64,000 nt of DNA from contig NW_025942175.1 in assembly GCF_000764305.2 (NCBI RefSeq), positions 2,147-66,146 on the forward strand, written 5' to 3'. The position numbers and the translations under genes were made by a program. Under the pieces are notes generated by a model. That model was not told the origin of the DNA. It worked only from the letters and a program-made list of their open reading frames with translations, and ran no database searches. Positions 1 through 10,540 of the stretch are shown here, piece after piece (within the stretch, counting starts at the first letter, position 1; every line of letters begins with the position of its first letter). This stretch comes from Hyalella azteca. Lineage: Eukaryota; Arthropoda; Malacostraca; Amphipoda; Hyalellidae.

Positions 1-220
1 GAACCGGCCACTTATAGATCTATGAACGCTCTTGTCTCTTGAAATTTGACAATACTTAACGAATTAACCTCAGTTTTAATAACCTAATTTCGTACTCAAA
101 CATTTTTCACTGGGCGAATTGATCCTCTGTGAATGTAAGGGCACCGCTACTGGATCGCTTTACTTAATGCCATGATAACTATACTTAATTCCATGATAAC
201 TTTACTATGAACACTTAACA

Positions 221-518
221 TTCATTGTATAATTGCACAGTTACCATCATTGTACAGTTGAACAGTTGCCATCATTGTACAGTTGAACAGTTACCATCAT
301 TGGACAGTTGAACAGTTACCATCATTGTACAGTTGAACAGTAACATCATTGTACAGTTGAACTGTTACCATCATTGTACAATTGCACAGTTACCATCATT
401 GGACAGTTGACAAGTTACCATCATTGTACAGTTGAACAGTTACCATCATTGTACAGTTTAACAGTAACATCATTGTACAGTTGAACTGTTACCATCATTG
501 TACAGTTGAACAGTTACA
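221..518. repeat. Minisatellite, about 26-bp unit, about 12 copies
   Basis: Tandem copies built on GTTACCATCATTGTACAG followed by TTGAACAG. Units differ by point changes (GTACAG/GGACAG, TTGAACAG/TTGCACAG/TTGAACTG). A shortened variant reading CAGTAACATCATTG appears twice at similar spacing, which suggests a larger repeat of several units. No coding frame is supported. The array lies upstream of the suspect join at 1745-1769. Confidence 0.9.
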
Positions 519-1744
519 GTCAGTGTACTCTCAGGGTGTTAGTGACCATCGCACGCTCAAAGTAAGTCGTCATAAAATTTGTTTGCTTTTTCTCTTATGT
601 ATTTGCGAAACCTGCGTATTTGTTCCCTTCACTGCTTGAGATGCTGTGTTCTGTTGATGTTTTTAATTTTTTAACATATTTCTTCGTAAATTTTATCGTT
701 CAAGGAGCCATTTTTCTCCATAATTTGCCCCCTTTGTTTCTTTTTAATTTTAGGATTGCTGCCGCTGTTGAATATCTTATGTGTGGTCATGTGCATTTTT
801 ATTTCTGGATAATTCTTCAAAATCAAATGGTATCGTATATACTTTCATAAAACCCTCCTTGCACCAGAGTCACTAATATTCTAGATATTTTATTGCAGTA
901 TTCATGAGTAGATCCGTCAGAATAGTGTTCATTTTTTATCACCCCGAAGCGAATATTGTTTAAAATGATATCTCTAATAAAGAAATATCTCTTTCCATGG
1001 GCTCAATAATTAACTCTAGAAAATATAGAATAAAATATATTATTGCGGACACAACACATTCAATAATTTATCCCAATTTTTAAAACCAACTTCTCGCTCC
1101 CAATATACTTTTGTAAGCATTTGATGCTTATAAAAAGCGTGATATTTAAAAAAGATGCCAATTCAGTACGGGAAATTTTCACGAGTTCCGGCTTTCTTTG
1201 AGTCACCCCAACGAGATGACTACGAGCTCATTAAGAGCGGCCTGCGCTGCCGGTGTCGCAGCGGTGCTTTGAACTTCTTTGTAGCGAACGCGCCTCGAAA
1301 TGCAGCCCGCAATAGAAATGAAGCCCATTATCTCATCGTCATATTTCTTGTATTTTTCGTGTCAGCTGTGCGCGTTCTGACTTCTTTCTGGTTTATAGCT
1401 TCATGCTTCCTTGTATTTTCTGTGTCAGCTTTGCACGTTTTGATTTTTTATGTTTTTTTTGCTGACGATTCTGGTATACTTCCGTATATTTTCTGTTTGC
1501 GTTTTATGTATTTTAATTTTATTTTCTTGCAAATGCTTACATTAATGTTCAGCATTTACATTTTGCATTCACCCTAATCTCCTGGGATATTTTCAAGTTG
1601 GTTACATAATAATATGTCTTAATTCTGTATATTATTTTTCCTAGTTAATCAAATATTTCGTAAATTTACCTTGGCACTCGCCGAAAATTAATGCGGGATT
1701 ATAACGCTTAAGCATTATAATTACGACACATGTCCGAATAAGTG
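519..1744. other. No supported gene
   Basis: AT-rich sequence. A GC-richer patch at about 1195-1330 lies in an open plus-strand frame (1155-1577), but that frame runs on into AT-rich, Phe/Leu-rich sequence with no recognisable domain. A short CAG/GTAAGT-bounded segment at 535-561 was examined as a possible microexon and set aside. Confidence 0.5.
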
Positions 1745-1769
1745 CTGTCTCTTATACACATCTCCGATN
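1745..1769. other. Nextera/Tn5 transposase adapter left in the assembly
   Basis: Bases 1745-1763 read CTGTCTCTTATACACATCT, the 19-bp Tn5 mosaic end used in Nextera libraries. The next four bases, CCGA, continue the standard Nextera Read 2 adapter, giving a 23-base exact match. The only N in the window follows at 1769. Translated on the minus strand it gives IGDVYKRQ, a known adapter artefact in protein databases. This is library sequence, not genome, and it marks a likely contig end or false join. Confidence 0.95.
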
Positions 1770-2312
1770 GCTAATTTGAAAAAGATTTCCTGTATTATGT
1801 TATGCAAATAAATATATGACCAGAAGCTGATTTCAGTCGGGTGGCCTAGCAGACCCAGAATAACTTTGCGCCAAGTGTAGCGACTCCATTGGGTAGAAGC
1901 CTTGGCGGTACCCAAATTTCATTAGAGCAAGTAAGCCTTCGAACTTTTCAGACCGAAAGGATGCATCGAATAGAGAATTCAAACCACAGATGAGTTTGTC
2001 AAACCCATAAATTCTTTGAGTAATTGATATGTCAAACCCATAAATTCTTTTGTATAATTGCAATTGTTCTTGTGATTGCCACAGAAGTTGCGCAACCTCA
2101 ATTCAGTTATAGTAACGCGGAGTCGGGATTGTCTTCAGATGAGCCTATAGCTCCTGATTTACAGGCGAGATATTTTTTCACTTAATGAAGGGAGTTTTTC
2201 TTGTTAATTACAGGTACGCTTCCCATGCAACCTGTTGATGTACTCAGAAAATAAATAGGTTTTGTCCTCGTATAGATGCACTTTCGTACTCGCAGCACGG
2301 GTAGAGCAGACA
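1770..2312. other. No supported gene
   Basis: AT-rich. It contains a short direct repeat of 'gtcaaacccataaattctttt' type sequence near 1998-2050, with two copies about 38 bp apart. I see nothing else. Confidence 0.5.
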
Positions 2313-2527
2313 CACTGTTAGAAAAAACGGTGAAAAAACGGTACGCCCACTGGCGTTCTAGTGGCCGGTCGCCCCGTGAAAATAAACTGTTTTGCCGTTT
2401 TTATCAGATGTTTTACTGATTTCTAGTGTTAAATTAGAATACAAACGGCGACACGGTGTTTCTTTTCACGTGCCAACCGGCCACTGAAACGCCGGTAGTA
2501 CCGTTAACGGTAATTTTTCTAACAGTG
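2313..2527 (+). mobile_element. CACTGTT foldback MITE, copy 1 (215 bp)
   Basis: The left end starts CACTGTTAGAAAAA and the right end is its inverted counterpart, ending TTTTTCTAACAGTG. The arms stay partly complementary well inward: ACGGT, GGCGTTC/GGCGTTTC and TGGCCGGT occur in both. A poorly matched central segment of about 60 bp separates the arms. There is no coding capacity. The same element recurs at 52213-52423 and, in opposite orientation, at 61743-61955. This defines a family of non-autonomous foldback elements about 211-215 bp long. Flanks are CA on both sides here. Copy 3 is flanked by TA. Confidence 0.85.
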
Positions 2528-3799
2528 CATAGCACTGATTACTGCTACATACTTTAGCCTGGCCAATCAGGGTCAGTATGTCCCACACAACCACACAAGA
2601 GCAAAAAGTGCATTAATATCTGGAAAATGAACCACTCTTTCCTCTGAGTGATCTTGAGAAATTAGCGAATCATCTATAGAGTGCATGTGTATTACGTGGT
2701 ATAATATCTGAATGAAATAAATCTCATTGATCTTAACGTATAGCTTTCTGTTTAAATTCATTTAAGTGTAATGCTTAGCTGTGACACTAAGACACTACTA
2801 TATTTCTTATCACAAAAATGTACCAACTTAAGGTTTAAAATAGAGGAACATACAACCGAATGATGGTGTTTTTTGAGCTTACCGCCTCGAATATCGTTGT
2901 TGTGCGCGAAGGCGAGAACTGCAAAGTTTTTCATTTCACAAGTTTTCTGAAAGTATAGAGATTTGTGAGGAAACTCTTGGCGACCCCTTGTGTTCGTGGC
3001 ATTGAAAACTTTTTCTTTCTGTTCCTGAAAACTTTTCTTTTGATGACCGGAAACTTTCTACGCCAAGGATATGTTTTTTCTGAAGCTTCGGAGTTGCCTT
3101 TGACAAATGAATGAAACTTCATTGAGTTTTATTTACACGTTTTAGAATGGTTTGCAGTGTTGTTGTATCTGAATCGTATATATTCTTAGAATTTTATGGC
3201 AGCTGATATTTGATAAATATTATGCGGCAGAGTCGTGTTTCCAAACCAACAAATCTAAATAATAAACTGAAACTCTTGCCGCTTTGGCATTTCTTCCAAT
3301 TCTGATGATAACTTATTTGAATGGTATTACATAATTTACGAATTTTTTCATATTTGCCGTAAACCAAGGCATTAAATTGTAAGTTTCAGTGCTATTCCTC
3401 ATTAATGAGTCGAGTTGTTCTGCGTCTGTATGCAAGTATTGAATCGTTTCATTGTTTAGGTCGAGAGAGAATAATTTGACTATAGAGCGGTGCACTAATT
3501 GGCTATTACAGCTCATTAACAATCGTTTACCTCATTAGTCATTAGTGACTATATAGGTACTAATGATTTTCTCTTAACAACGATGTTTTGGTATGAGCCA
3601 AGTGCTTATGAAACGATTATTACAAGAAATATTCACAAACTCAATAGCTTGTGACCATAGCTTTTTTCAGCTTTTATTTATTCACTTGCATTTGATTTAA
3701 ATTTTCAGTGCTTCTCTGGTACAATCAAAAGATGCTACATATTAGCGGATCCGAGTTTTTCTGCACTGCAGCATAATAGGCGATGTGCTCATGTGATAC
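2528..3799. other. No supported gene
   Basis: AT-rich. Short open frames on the minus strand (2573-2761, 2931-3122, 3313-3522) lack recognisable domains and splice support. If the C2 exons at 4091 and 6141 have upstream partners in this window they should lie here or further left. I could not find them. Confidence 0.45.
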
Positions 3800-3955
3800 G
3801 CCTGAACTTGCTCCAGGCGTATTATTTCCTATGTCGACGCCTAAACTTGCTCCAGGCGTATTATTTCCTATGGTGACGCCTAATCTTGCCCCAGGCGGAT
3901 TATTTCCTATGGTGACGCCTAAACTTGCTCCAGGCGTATTATTTCTCATGTCTGA
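3800..3955. repeat. 39-bp minisatellite, 4 units, upstream of C2 exon
   Basis: Four units of exactly 39 bp start at 3800, 3839, 3878 and 3917. Each begins GCCTAAACTTGCTCCAGGCG, a 5-bp inverted repeat (CGCCT...AGGCG), followed by TATTATTTCCTATG. Because 39 is a multiple of 3, frames stay open on both strands (plus 3783-4037, minus 3725-3949). The peptides are plain repeats with no known domain, so I treat them as non-coding. The array ends 135 bp before the acceptor of the C2 exon. Confidence 0.9.
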
Positions 3956-4090
3956 GGAAAATCTTTTGTTTATTCTATTATTGGTAACCCAAGTTGATGG
4001 GCTTGCGTTTAGACACGCGTTTTACACCTTGGTTTAATAATGAATGTATTATTTTCCTTTTTGTTTATGAGTAATTTTTTGTACCTTTAG

Positions 4091-4264
4091 GTGACAAGAC
4101 GGAAAGTTTCTGCGAAGTGAGCTTAGGTTCTCAGGTGCGAGAGACCGGACGCTGTTGCGGCCAGAAGCCTCACTGGGACTCCTCCATGCAGTTCTACATC
4201 AAGAGTCTCAGCGACGACCGGCTCTGTATCACACTTATGCTCAAGGGATACTTCCGACCTAACG
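4091..4264 (+). CDS. Intersectin-like protein, penultimate exon (C2 domain, first half)
   Basis: Acceptor CTTTAG ends at 4090 and donor GTGAGT starts at 4265. The exon starts with the last two bases of a codon and ends with one base over. It reads DKTESFCEVSLGSQ, then KPHWDSSMQFYIKSLSDD, RLCITLMLKGYF and RPN. These align with the end of long intersectin (human pattern: PYCEV.MGSQ, NPKWN..CQFFI.DL, LCIT.F.RD.FSP.DFLG). In that family the C2 domain follows DH and PH domains in a GEF that links endocytosis to Cdc42 and binds membranes. The usual acidic residue after the VF.R motif is replaced (MLKG), so calcium binding is doubtful. The upstream exon with the first C2 strand is not visible. The call rests on my family knowledge without a search. 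Confidence 0.75.
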
Positions 4265-4293
4265 GTGAGTGTGCCTTCCAAATAACACTTCCT

Positions 4294-4637
4294 GAAACAA
4301 GAAGTGTGCTTGGAAGTGTGTTCGATTGAAACAAGAAGTGTTACTTGTAAGTGTGTTAGATTGAAACAAGAAGTACACTTTGAAGTGTTTGATTGAAACA
4401 ACAAATGCACATTTCAGTATGTTGGATTGAAACAAGAAGTTTACTTTGAAGTGTGTTACATTGAAACAACAAATGCACATTTAAGTATGTTGGATTAAAA
4501 CTATAATTGTACATTTAAGTGTATTGGGTCGAAACAATAAATTTACATTTAAGTATGTTGGGTTGTAACAATAACTGTATAACTGTTCATTGAAATGTGT
4601 TGGATTGAAACAATAAGTGTACATTGCAGTTTGTTGA
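4294..4637. repeat. 34-bp minisatellite, about 10 diverged units, in intron
   Basis: Units of about 34 bp are built on GATTGAAACAAGAAGTGTAC followed by ATTTAAGTGTGTTG. Early units carry AACAAGAAGT and later ones AACAATAAAT, so the array drifts along its length. It begins only about 29 nt after the 5' splice site of the C2 exon. Open frames on the minus strand (4123-4410, 4259-4480, 4481-4684) are repeat shadows. Confidence 0.85.
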
Positions 4638-6140
4638 GCAAAACGCCTCGAGGTCAGCGGGTGTGAATTTAATTGAAACCACATCTCTCGGGCACTTGAT
4701 ACAAGTGCTTATTCCATTGTTTTAAGTTAATAAAATTACAGTGTTCTTACCGCGAGCACATTTTGCATCCACATATTTCATCTCATTGCCAAGTATCACA
4801 GCTGGCAGCAAACCACTGCCACCCGCACTCATTTTTTCCGTTCTGTATTCAATTATAAGAAACTTGCGAGCGGTGCTTGCATTTGGAGAATTTTTCGTGT
4901 AACGGGCGTCCCGAGTGCAATTTTGCTCGCGTTGGCCGTGCTTTACGAGGAGCCTTTTTTATCTATTAAATATCTAAGCCGTGGCGTGTGTGGCCAACTG
5001 GCTGCCGCCTGTTCCTTTGCTATGAATTATATTCGGGGTAAGTCCATTCTACTTGAAGTTCGCTCGGCCGACGCTTGAGCAAATCTAGCTGTTCCCAGTG
5101 CAGAGCTTGAAAACATCGCTGAAACTTAAGCTGTACAAAATACTATTTTCGTCTGCAACTACTTTTTAGAAGTTAGCAATTTACCTCGTTTCTCCAAATG
5201 ACTTCTAGATTTGCTGGCAACGTTCATCATATGAATGGGTCGTTCACTTATTTATGAATGGGTCATGCAGTTTAATGTGGGGAAACAACTTCTTTCACTT
5301 ATTTTCTAGTTAAACCAACATGATTGTCATGTTTAAAAGTGCTGAGTCTGGCGATTTTTTTTTCATTTTTTTATTATTGGTTCAAAGATTAGATATTAGA
5401 TATTGATAAACCAAAGATCATTGGTTCAAGTCTTTTAAATTTTGTGGACTGTACGAAGAAGAAAGCAACTGAAGCCGTAGAGAAATGAGGCTATAATCGT
5501 ATTCTCCTCTCCAGGTGGAACAACCTACTGAATATTTTAATTAAAGCCTGCACAGCTCCAAGTTGAATATTCCCAATTATCACGCCGGTCTGAATTTGTT
5601 TTTTATTGAATAAATGTCTTCAATGCTACTATCATTTTTTTATTGCGAGTAAAAGATATCACGGTGAATACATTCTGTTATTGGAGTTTTTTAATCACCC
5701 ACTATTTAATAATACCAGTCTTGTAGGTACATTACCTAACAATAAAATTATAGTTTTTAGCGGGTGAATCGTGAATCTTCTTAAGACATCGGTCGTATTG
5801 GAGAATTCATTTCTTATTTACTTTCGAAATTATGAAAACCGAACTATTAAAATTTTTAAGCCTTGCTTGAAATTTCACGATAATTCTGCGACTGTTCCTT
5901 TTGAATCTCTGAATATGGTGTATTGTTCAATTAAATTATGCTATTTTCAGAATTATAATGGCAGTTGGGAAGGCTATATTTTCTAAAAGGGTTTTCGAGT
6001 CGCTGGAACTATCGATCCCGAGAGTTTATATTACAGTAATAGTTCGTAACCGATATACATTGATTTTCTTAAGATAATCTTTCGTGACTAACCGCTCAGA
6101 TTTACTCGTATAACACAGCTTTCCCCTATTAAATTTTCAG
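4638..6140 (+). other. Remainder of intron between the two C2 exons
   Basis: The whole intron runs 4265-6140. Outside the minisatellite it is AT-rich with no second domain, promoter or RNA gene that I can see. The polypyrimidine-rich end and AAATTTTCAG at 6131-6140 form a good acceptor. Confidence 0.65.
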
Positions 6141-6316
6141 ATTTCGTCGGTCGTGCAGAACTTCTCGTGCAGCGTTTGTGGCAAGAACAGAAAGCCAAGC
6201 AACAACAACATCCCGTACCTCAAGTAATTAAAGTGGCATTGCAAGAAACAACCGCTAAAGATGCATACGTTGTCGTCAAATATTCCGTTATTCTCTTTGA
6301 TAAACACAACTCATGA
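6141..6316 (+). CDS. Intersectin-like protein, terminal exon (C2 domain, second half)
   Basis: The exon follows acceptor TTTTCAG at 6140. The G left over from the previous exon plus AT makes Asp, giving RPN-DFVGRAELLV across the junction, which matches the intersectin FSPDDFLGRTEI motif. It continues RLWQEQKAKQQQHPVP (longer and Gln-rich compared with vertebrate proteins), IKVALQETTAKD and AYVVVKYSVILFDKHNS, matching the family ending EIVVRLDLQLFDEP. TGA is at 6314-6316. Fly Dap160 lacks the DH-PH-C2 part, so this organism appears to keep a long form. Phase match and homology together make this exon pair the most secure coding call in the left part. Possible poly(A) signals are ATTAAA at 6796 and AATAAA at 7442. 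Confidence 0.8.
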
Positions 6317-6384
6317 TCTGTCGCTTCGACCCTCGTCCCACTCGGTTATTAATTTATTTACATTATTTACAAGCATTATTTGTC

Positions 6385-6668
6385 TTACTGCTGCTCGGCT
6401 CCCGTCTCACTCGACATAATTTACCTCACTGCTGCTCGGCTACCGTCTCACTCGACATAATTTACCTCACTGCTGCTCGGCTCCCGTCTCACTCGACATA
6501 ATTTACCTCACTGCTGCTCGGCTCCCGTCTCACTCGACATAATTTACCTCACTGCTGCTCGGCTACCTTCTCACTCGACATAATTTACCTCACTGCTGCT
6601 CGGCTACCGTCTCACTCGACATAATTTACCTCACTGCTGCTCGGCTCCCGTCTCATTCGACATAATTA
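6385..6668. repeat. 41-bp minisatellite, about 7 units, in presumed 3' UTR
   Basis: Units of 41 bp contain CTCACTGCTGCTCGGCTACC, then GTCTCACTCGACATAATTTAC. They are nearly identical, differing mainly at GGCTCCC/GGCTACC and one CTTC/CGTC change. The array begins about 70 bp after the intersectin-like stop codon, so it probably lies in its 3' UTR. High similarity between units points to recent expansion. Confidence 0.9.
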
Positions 6669-7107
6669 ATTTCTCGCCAACATTTCTTGCCTTTTTTTGT
6701 CTCGAAATATCTACGTCAGCGTATTATGGAAATGTTTGCCAAACTGCAGAGAAGTGCTTCTTCTCTTTACTGGTTTCGAGTCTGGGTTGCATTGAATTAA
6801 ATTAGTTGAAAGATCCTACTGCAATGCAATCGATTTGTACCTGCTGAGTTTCTATTGAGATGGTGAGAAGAAATCTTTAGTTTCAAATAAGGCACATAAT
6901 TACTTAATACCAATACGGATGTCTAACAAAGATCTTCATGTTGTTTGTGACTACTAGTAAATTACATATTTTTTTACCTTGTTGCTGTTACGTAACATTT
7001 TGTTGTTATCGCTAAAATTTTTGTTCTCATATTGCGTGACTTCGAAACCAATGAATATTTTTCTACAAGTTTAAAAGTTATTTCAAGTATCGTATAGCTT
7101 ACTGCCT

Positions 7108-7109
<2 letters not shown>

Positions 7110-7157
<48 letters not shown>
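7110..7157. repeat. (TC)n microsatellite, about 23 units
   Basis: An uninterrupted TC dinucleotide run. The minus-strand frame across it encodes only a run of Arg-Glu and is not a gene. Between 6669 and 7109 and between 7158 and 8127 I see no gene, only AT-rich sequence with AATAAA at 7442-7447. Confidence 0.95.
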
Positions 7158-7159
<2 letters not shown>

Positions 7160-8127
7160 AGGGTTATTTTGTTCAGGATTCTTTGCAATTCTCGGTCGGA
7201 CGAACGATCGACGTCTTGTACGATTTTCTCAATTTTTGTTGTTGTTTCTTCATCCCTGCTTTCTCTTTGAGATTTCAACGCGGTGTTTTCCCCTAGCCCG
7301 CTGACCATTGTACAATGAAAATGCCATGGGGATGACAAATGCGTGACTTTCCAGTAGTTTCTTCTTACCTCTATAGCAGTCCAGTTTAATTGCTGTGAGC
7401 TACGTTAAAACGTTGGTTGATTAAACGTGATGTTTTGAAAGAATAAATATTGCTCTACTAGATTCTTTTCTATGTTGTGAAATTTTTCTTACTGTGCCTG
7501 TAAATGTTTTCATTTGTTCGATTACAAATTGTATTGTATGCATATTGTATACAAATTGTATTATAAGCATAACTGTGTTCTGTAATGCATCTAATGAAAC
7601 ACTAACATAACGTTTGTTAGATTTATTACCATTATTGTTAAGTATGAATTTCGCTTAGCGATTTTGTTTCTTGTGAATTTGAGTTCGATTTTTGATGCTC
7701 AATATTCTAAATTCATCCACTGATAAGATAAGAAAATGTTGACTTAAGGTTTCAGTGAGTTATTATACAATTAAGTTTTTCACGGTGATAGATAATGATT
7801 CTTCGAATTTATGGAAGATTTGTGAGTGTTCCTTCGAAGTAGAAGATTTCAGTTGTTATTCTGCTATACGAATGCGCGCTAGTAGGTTTGATCAAGGTTT
7901 GCCGGTACCTGTTATATTCTTCCGACATTATCTGTGCCTACTTATGACGTTTTTATGCGGTAGAAATGTGATGCTTTATACAGTAAAGAATTAAACGGAA
8001 GCACATGTGCAAATGCCTTGCATTGATTCTGTAGTTAAATTAACCTGCATTATCGTGCAGTTTATTGGTGTGATGCGTAAGTCCTCGTGTAATAATTCAA
8101 TTTAATTGTGAGAACTCGGATCAGAAC

Positions 8128-8215
8128 TCACACCGTAATTAAGTGGTGAAGAGCATCGACTCGGGAGTAGCTAGATGCGGGTTCGAACCCCGGAAAGCTA
8201 TGAAAATTTTGCGGT
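8128..8215 (+). mobile_element. tRNA-derived SINE-like head with pol III boxes A and B
   Basis: TAATTAAGTGG at 8136-8146 matches 10 of 11 positions of the tRNA A-box consensus. GGTTCGAACCC at 8180-8190 matches the B box fully. The intervening stretch (GAAGAGCATCGACTCGG) resembles a tRNA D-arm and anticodon region. There is no paired acceptor stem that I can draw, so it is more likely a tRNA-derived SINE head or tRNA pseudogene than a working tRNA. Where the element ends is not clear. Confidence 0.5.
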
Positions 8216-10270
8216 AGTGCTTGCTTGTAGGTGGCGCTTGCTGTCAAAAAAGATGCAAGATCTCTGATTTATCCTAAACGACGCCCATGTACCGACCGTA
8301 TTTAGGACGGAACTTGAAGTTACGTACTGCAGTGACGTTGAACGTCAATGAAGTTAAACGCCATAAAATGTGTTTAAAGTGAAACCCAATTGTGTTAGGA
8401 TCCGTAGCCGTGCAGTGCGCTGCAGTTTAATTGTGTTGAATATCAGTGAAGTAAGATGTATTAATGACTAAGTTAAAAGATTCAGAAATGCATTGACAAG
8501 TATTGCAGTGGTGATGTTAAATGCTACTTAATGCTGTAGAGGCCGGGTGATTCAGATTTGATGAATTTGATTGCAGTAAAAGTGCCGCAAAGAGCGGTGC
8601 AGTAGAGAAGAATGCAAATTACATTTAAAATAAATTCAAATAAACACTATTGTTTGCCTGATTTTTATTATCATCCGTAAGCGCAGGATTCATTTATTTA
8701 CGAAACCTTGACTTAATTGTTGTCTATGTTGCATAAAGTTTATTATAAAGATGGAATTTAACTGATCCTTCGATGCCACAAGTACATCATTTCTAGTTTT
8801 AACTTTAGTTTAAAAAATTGCCGATTCACTATTGTACTTTTTCTAAATGTTCCAATGAAATTTAGAAAACCCTAAGAAATTTAAAGTGTAAGTCTTTAAA
8901 AACATTTTTCAATTATAATTGTGTGTTGTGCGTCGAGGGATTGAAATCGAATTTGAAGTTCAAAGCAGTAAATTAGTCACCCCGGCAAATAATGCAAGTT
9001 ATCATGAATATTCTAGTCGATCGTCGTGAAAAAGTTGAGGCGTTGAGGCGTTGTAAAAGCCATCTAAATCGAATATTGTGACGATTTAAATATTTTTATT
9101 AAATCGACTGAAGAATTGAAAGTAACAGTGGTCCTCCTGATTTAACGACTTATAATTTCATTTCGTTCCCTCCACGAAGCTATGAAACGACAAAAATTAA
9201 AAATAAATTCGGGACTGGCATGCAACATTTCCGGTATCACTCGAAAATTTAATCAGAGATCAGGACGCCACGAAAGAAACTGATGTAATGAGACACAAAA
9301 GGTACACAATTAGTTTATTAGTGATCATTTCAAAGCAGCGAAGCCCAAATGCATCCACTGCACTGTTCGAAGAGGCCACGTCTGTCTTATTTTTTTATTA
9401 ATTTTAATTATTTATTTTATATATCAAAACAATGATCAGCAACGGCTTTAAATTAAAATTTTGCAGCTAGCAGTGATTAGAGAAATGTTTTTTTAAGATA
9501 ATTTTTTTTAATTTTCATTGAGTATTTTCAGTTCGCCACCCTCGTTAACCTGCAAATGTGAATTGCGTCTCACTAAATGATCACGTGAGGGAAAAAATAT
9601 AATTGTCCACTTAATCACTATAGCAATAATAAACATTAAGTTGTCTAAGCTTGATTTAAATTTGCCTACAGAAAAATAAGTGTTTCAACTGATTCTAGTT
9701 ATCTAAGCCTGAAATTTTAAGTATTTGATTGATAAAACGAAAATGTATTTATTTTGCTCCACCTTATAGCTTGATAGTTACCTGCAACCTTCACTGGGAC
9801 ATATTCGCGAGAAGAGCTGTTGAGGGTGATTAGGAATGAATAGCCTTGCAATTCAAATTAATATGAGACACATCAATGAGAAAAGTTTAACATGTCTCCC
9901 ATCATTATTCATGTGTGATTGACCGTTTTCATCAGAGTCTATTCAGCTTTCAACTACTCTGAATAACTTCATAACGGCAATCCACTCTTGCACTCTGAAG
10001 TTCATTCTTGCAATCATCATCCTTCATTAGATATAATAATATTCATGCATACCATTCAAGTATCATGTTACAAATACATCTGCAACTTATCATTGTTGCC
10101 TGTATAATCCAGTTTTAATGTTTCAAGTATAGTATCTACAGGAATGGCTCGATATCTAATTAGAAATGGACATATTATTTTTCTACTACAGTTCTCCTGC
10201 GAACACAATAATTCAAACAATGGTTTATAATAATGAGATCATCTTGATCCCAATTTAGAATCTAAATAAG
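8216..10270. other. No supported gene
   Basis: AT-rich with frequent stops in all frames. The 8216-8640 part could be the body of the SINE-like element but shows no clear tail. Nothing else is recognised. Confidence 0.5.
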
Positions 10271-10540
10271 AAAAAAATATAACTCAGTACTAACGGCAGT
10301 GAGTGACAGAGAGCGCATTTTCTCGTGCATAAATCAGTTTTCATTGCCATTAGTACAGTGCATTAGAGCTAGAGATGTCGTATCTTTGATACAGGCATGC
10401 CCGACGACGAAAACGTGAAAAATCGACGAAAACGTGAAGTCACGGACGGACGGACAGACGGACTGACAGACAGACAGACGGACGGACATGGTGGGAACAA
10501 TAGGGCATTTTTTTCTATAAAGAGAAAATCCGCTAAAAAT
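10271..10540 (+). mobile_element. Foldback element with GACG/GACA microsatellite, copy a
   Basis: It starts AAATATAACTCAGTACTAAC, then GGCAGTGAGTGACAGAGAGC and GCATTTTCTCGT. It ends with a GACGGACGGACAGACGGACT-type tract, then CATTTTTTTCTATAAAGAG and AAAATCCGCTAAAAAT. GAGCGCATTTTCTC near one end and GAGAAAATCCGCT near the other are inverted repeats. This copy carries about 75 bp of extra sequence after TTTTCTCGT compared with the copy at 31469-31644. The plus-strand open frame 10397-10762 begins in the repeat and is not a credible gene. Confidence 0.8.

Noticed and set aside
535..561. Possible 27-nt microexon (after CTCTCAG, before GTAAGT) reading VLVTIARS, like the first strand of a C2 domain
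   Set aside because: The exit phase (two bases over) does not fit the C2 exon at 4091, which needs one base. About ten linker residues would also be missing, and the suspect join lies between them.
1155..1577. 140-codon plus-strand open frame
   Set aside because: No domain. The second half is low-complexity hydrophobic sequence typical of AT-rich DNA, and there is no splice or start support.
1721..1915. Minus-strand open frame containing IGDVYKRQ
   Set aside because: The peptide comes from the Nextera adapter sequence, not from a gene.
3725..4037. Open frames on both strands with APGVLFPM-type repeats
   Set aside because: They are produced by a 39-bp tandem array whose length is a multiple of three.
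4123..4684. Three overlapping minus-strand open frames rich in Phe, Cys and His
   Set aside because: They overlap the real C2 exon on the other strand and the 34-bp minisatellite.
7099..7338. Minus-strand frame with an Arg-Glu repeat
   Set aside because: The repeat is the translated (TC)n microsatellite. The rest has no domain.
8128..8215. Functional tRNA gene
   Set aside because: Internal promoter boxes are present but I could not pair an acceptor stem, so a tRNA-derived repeat is more likely.
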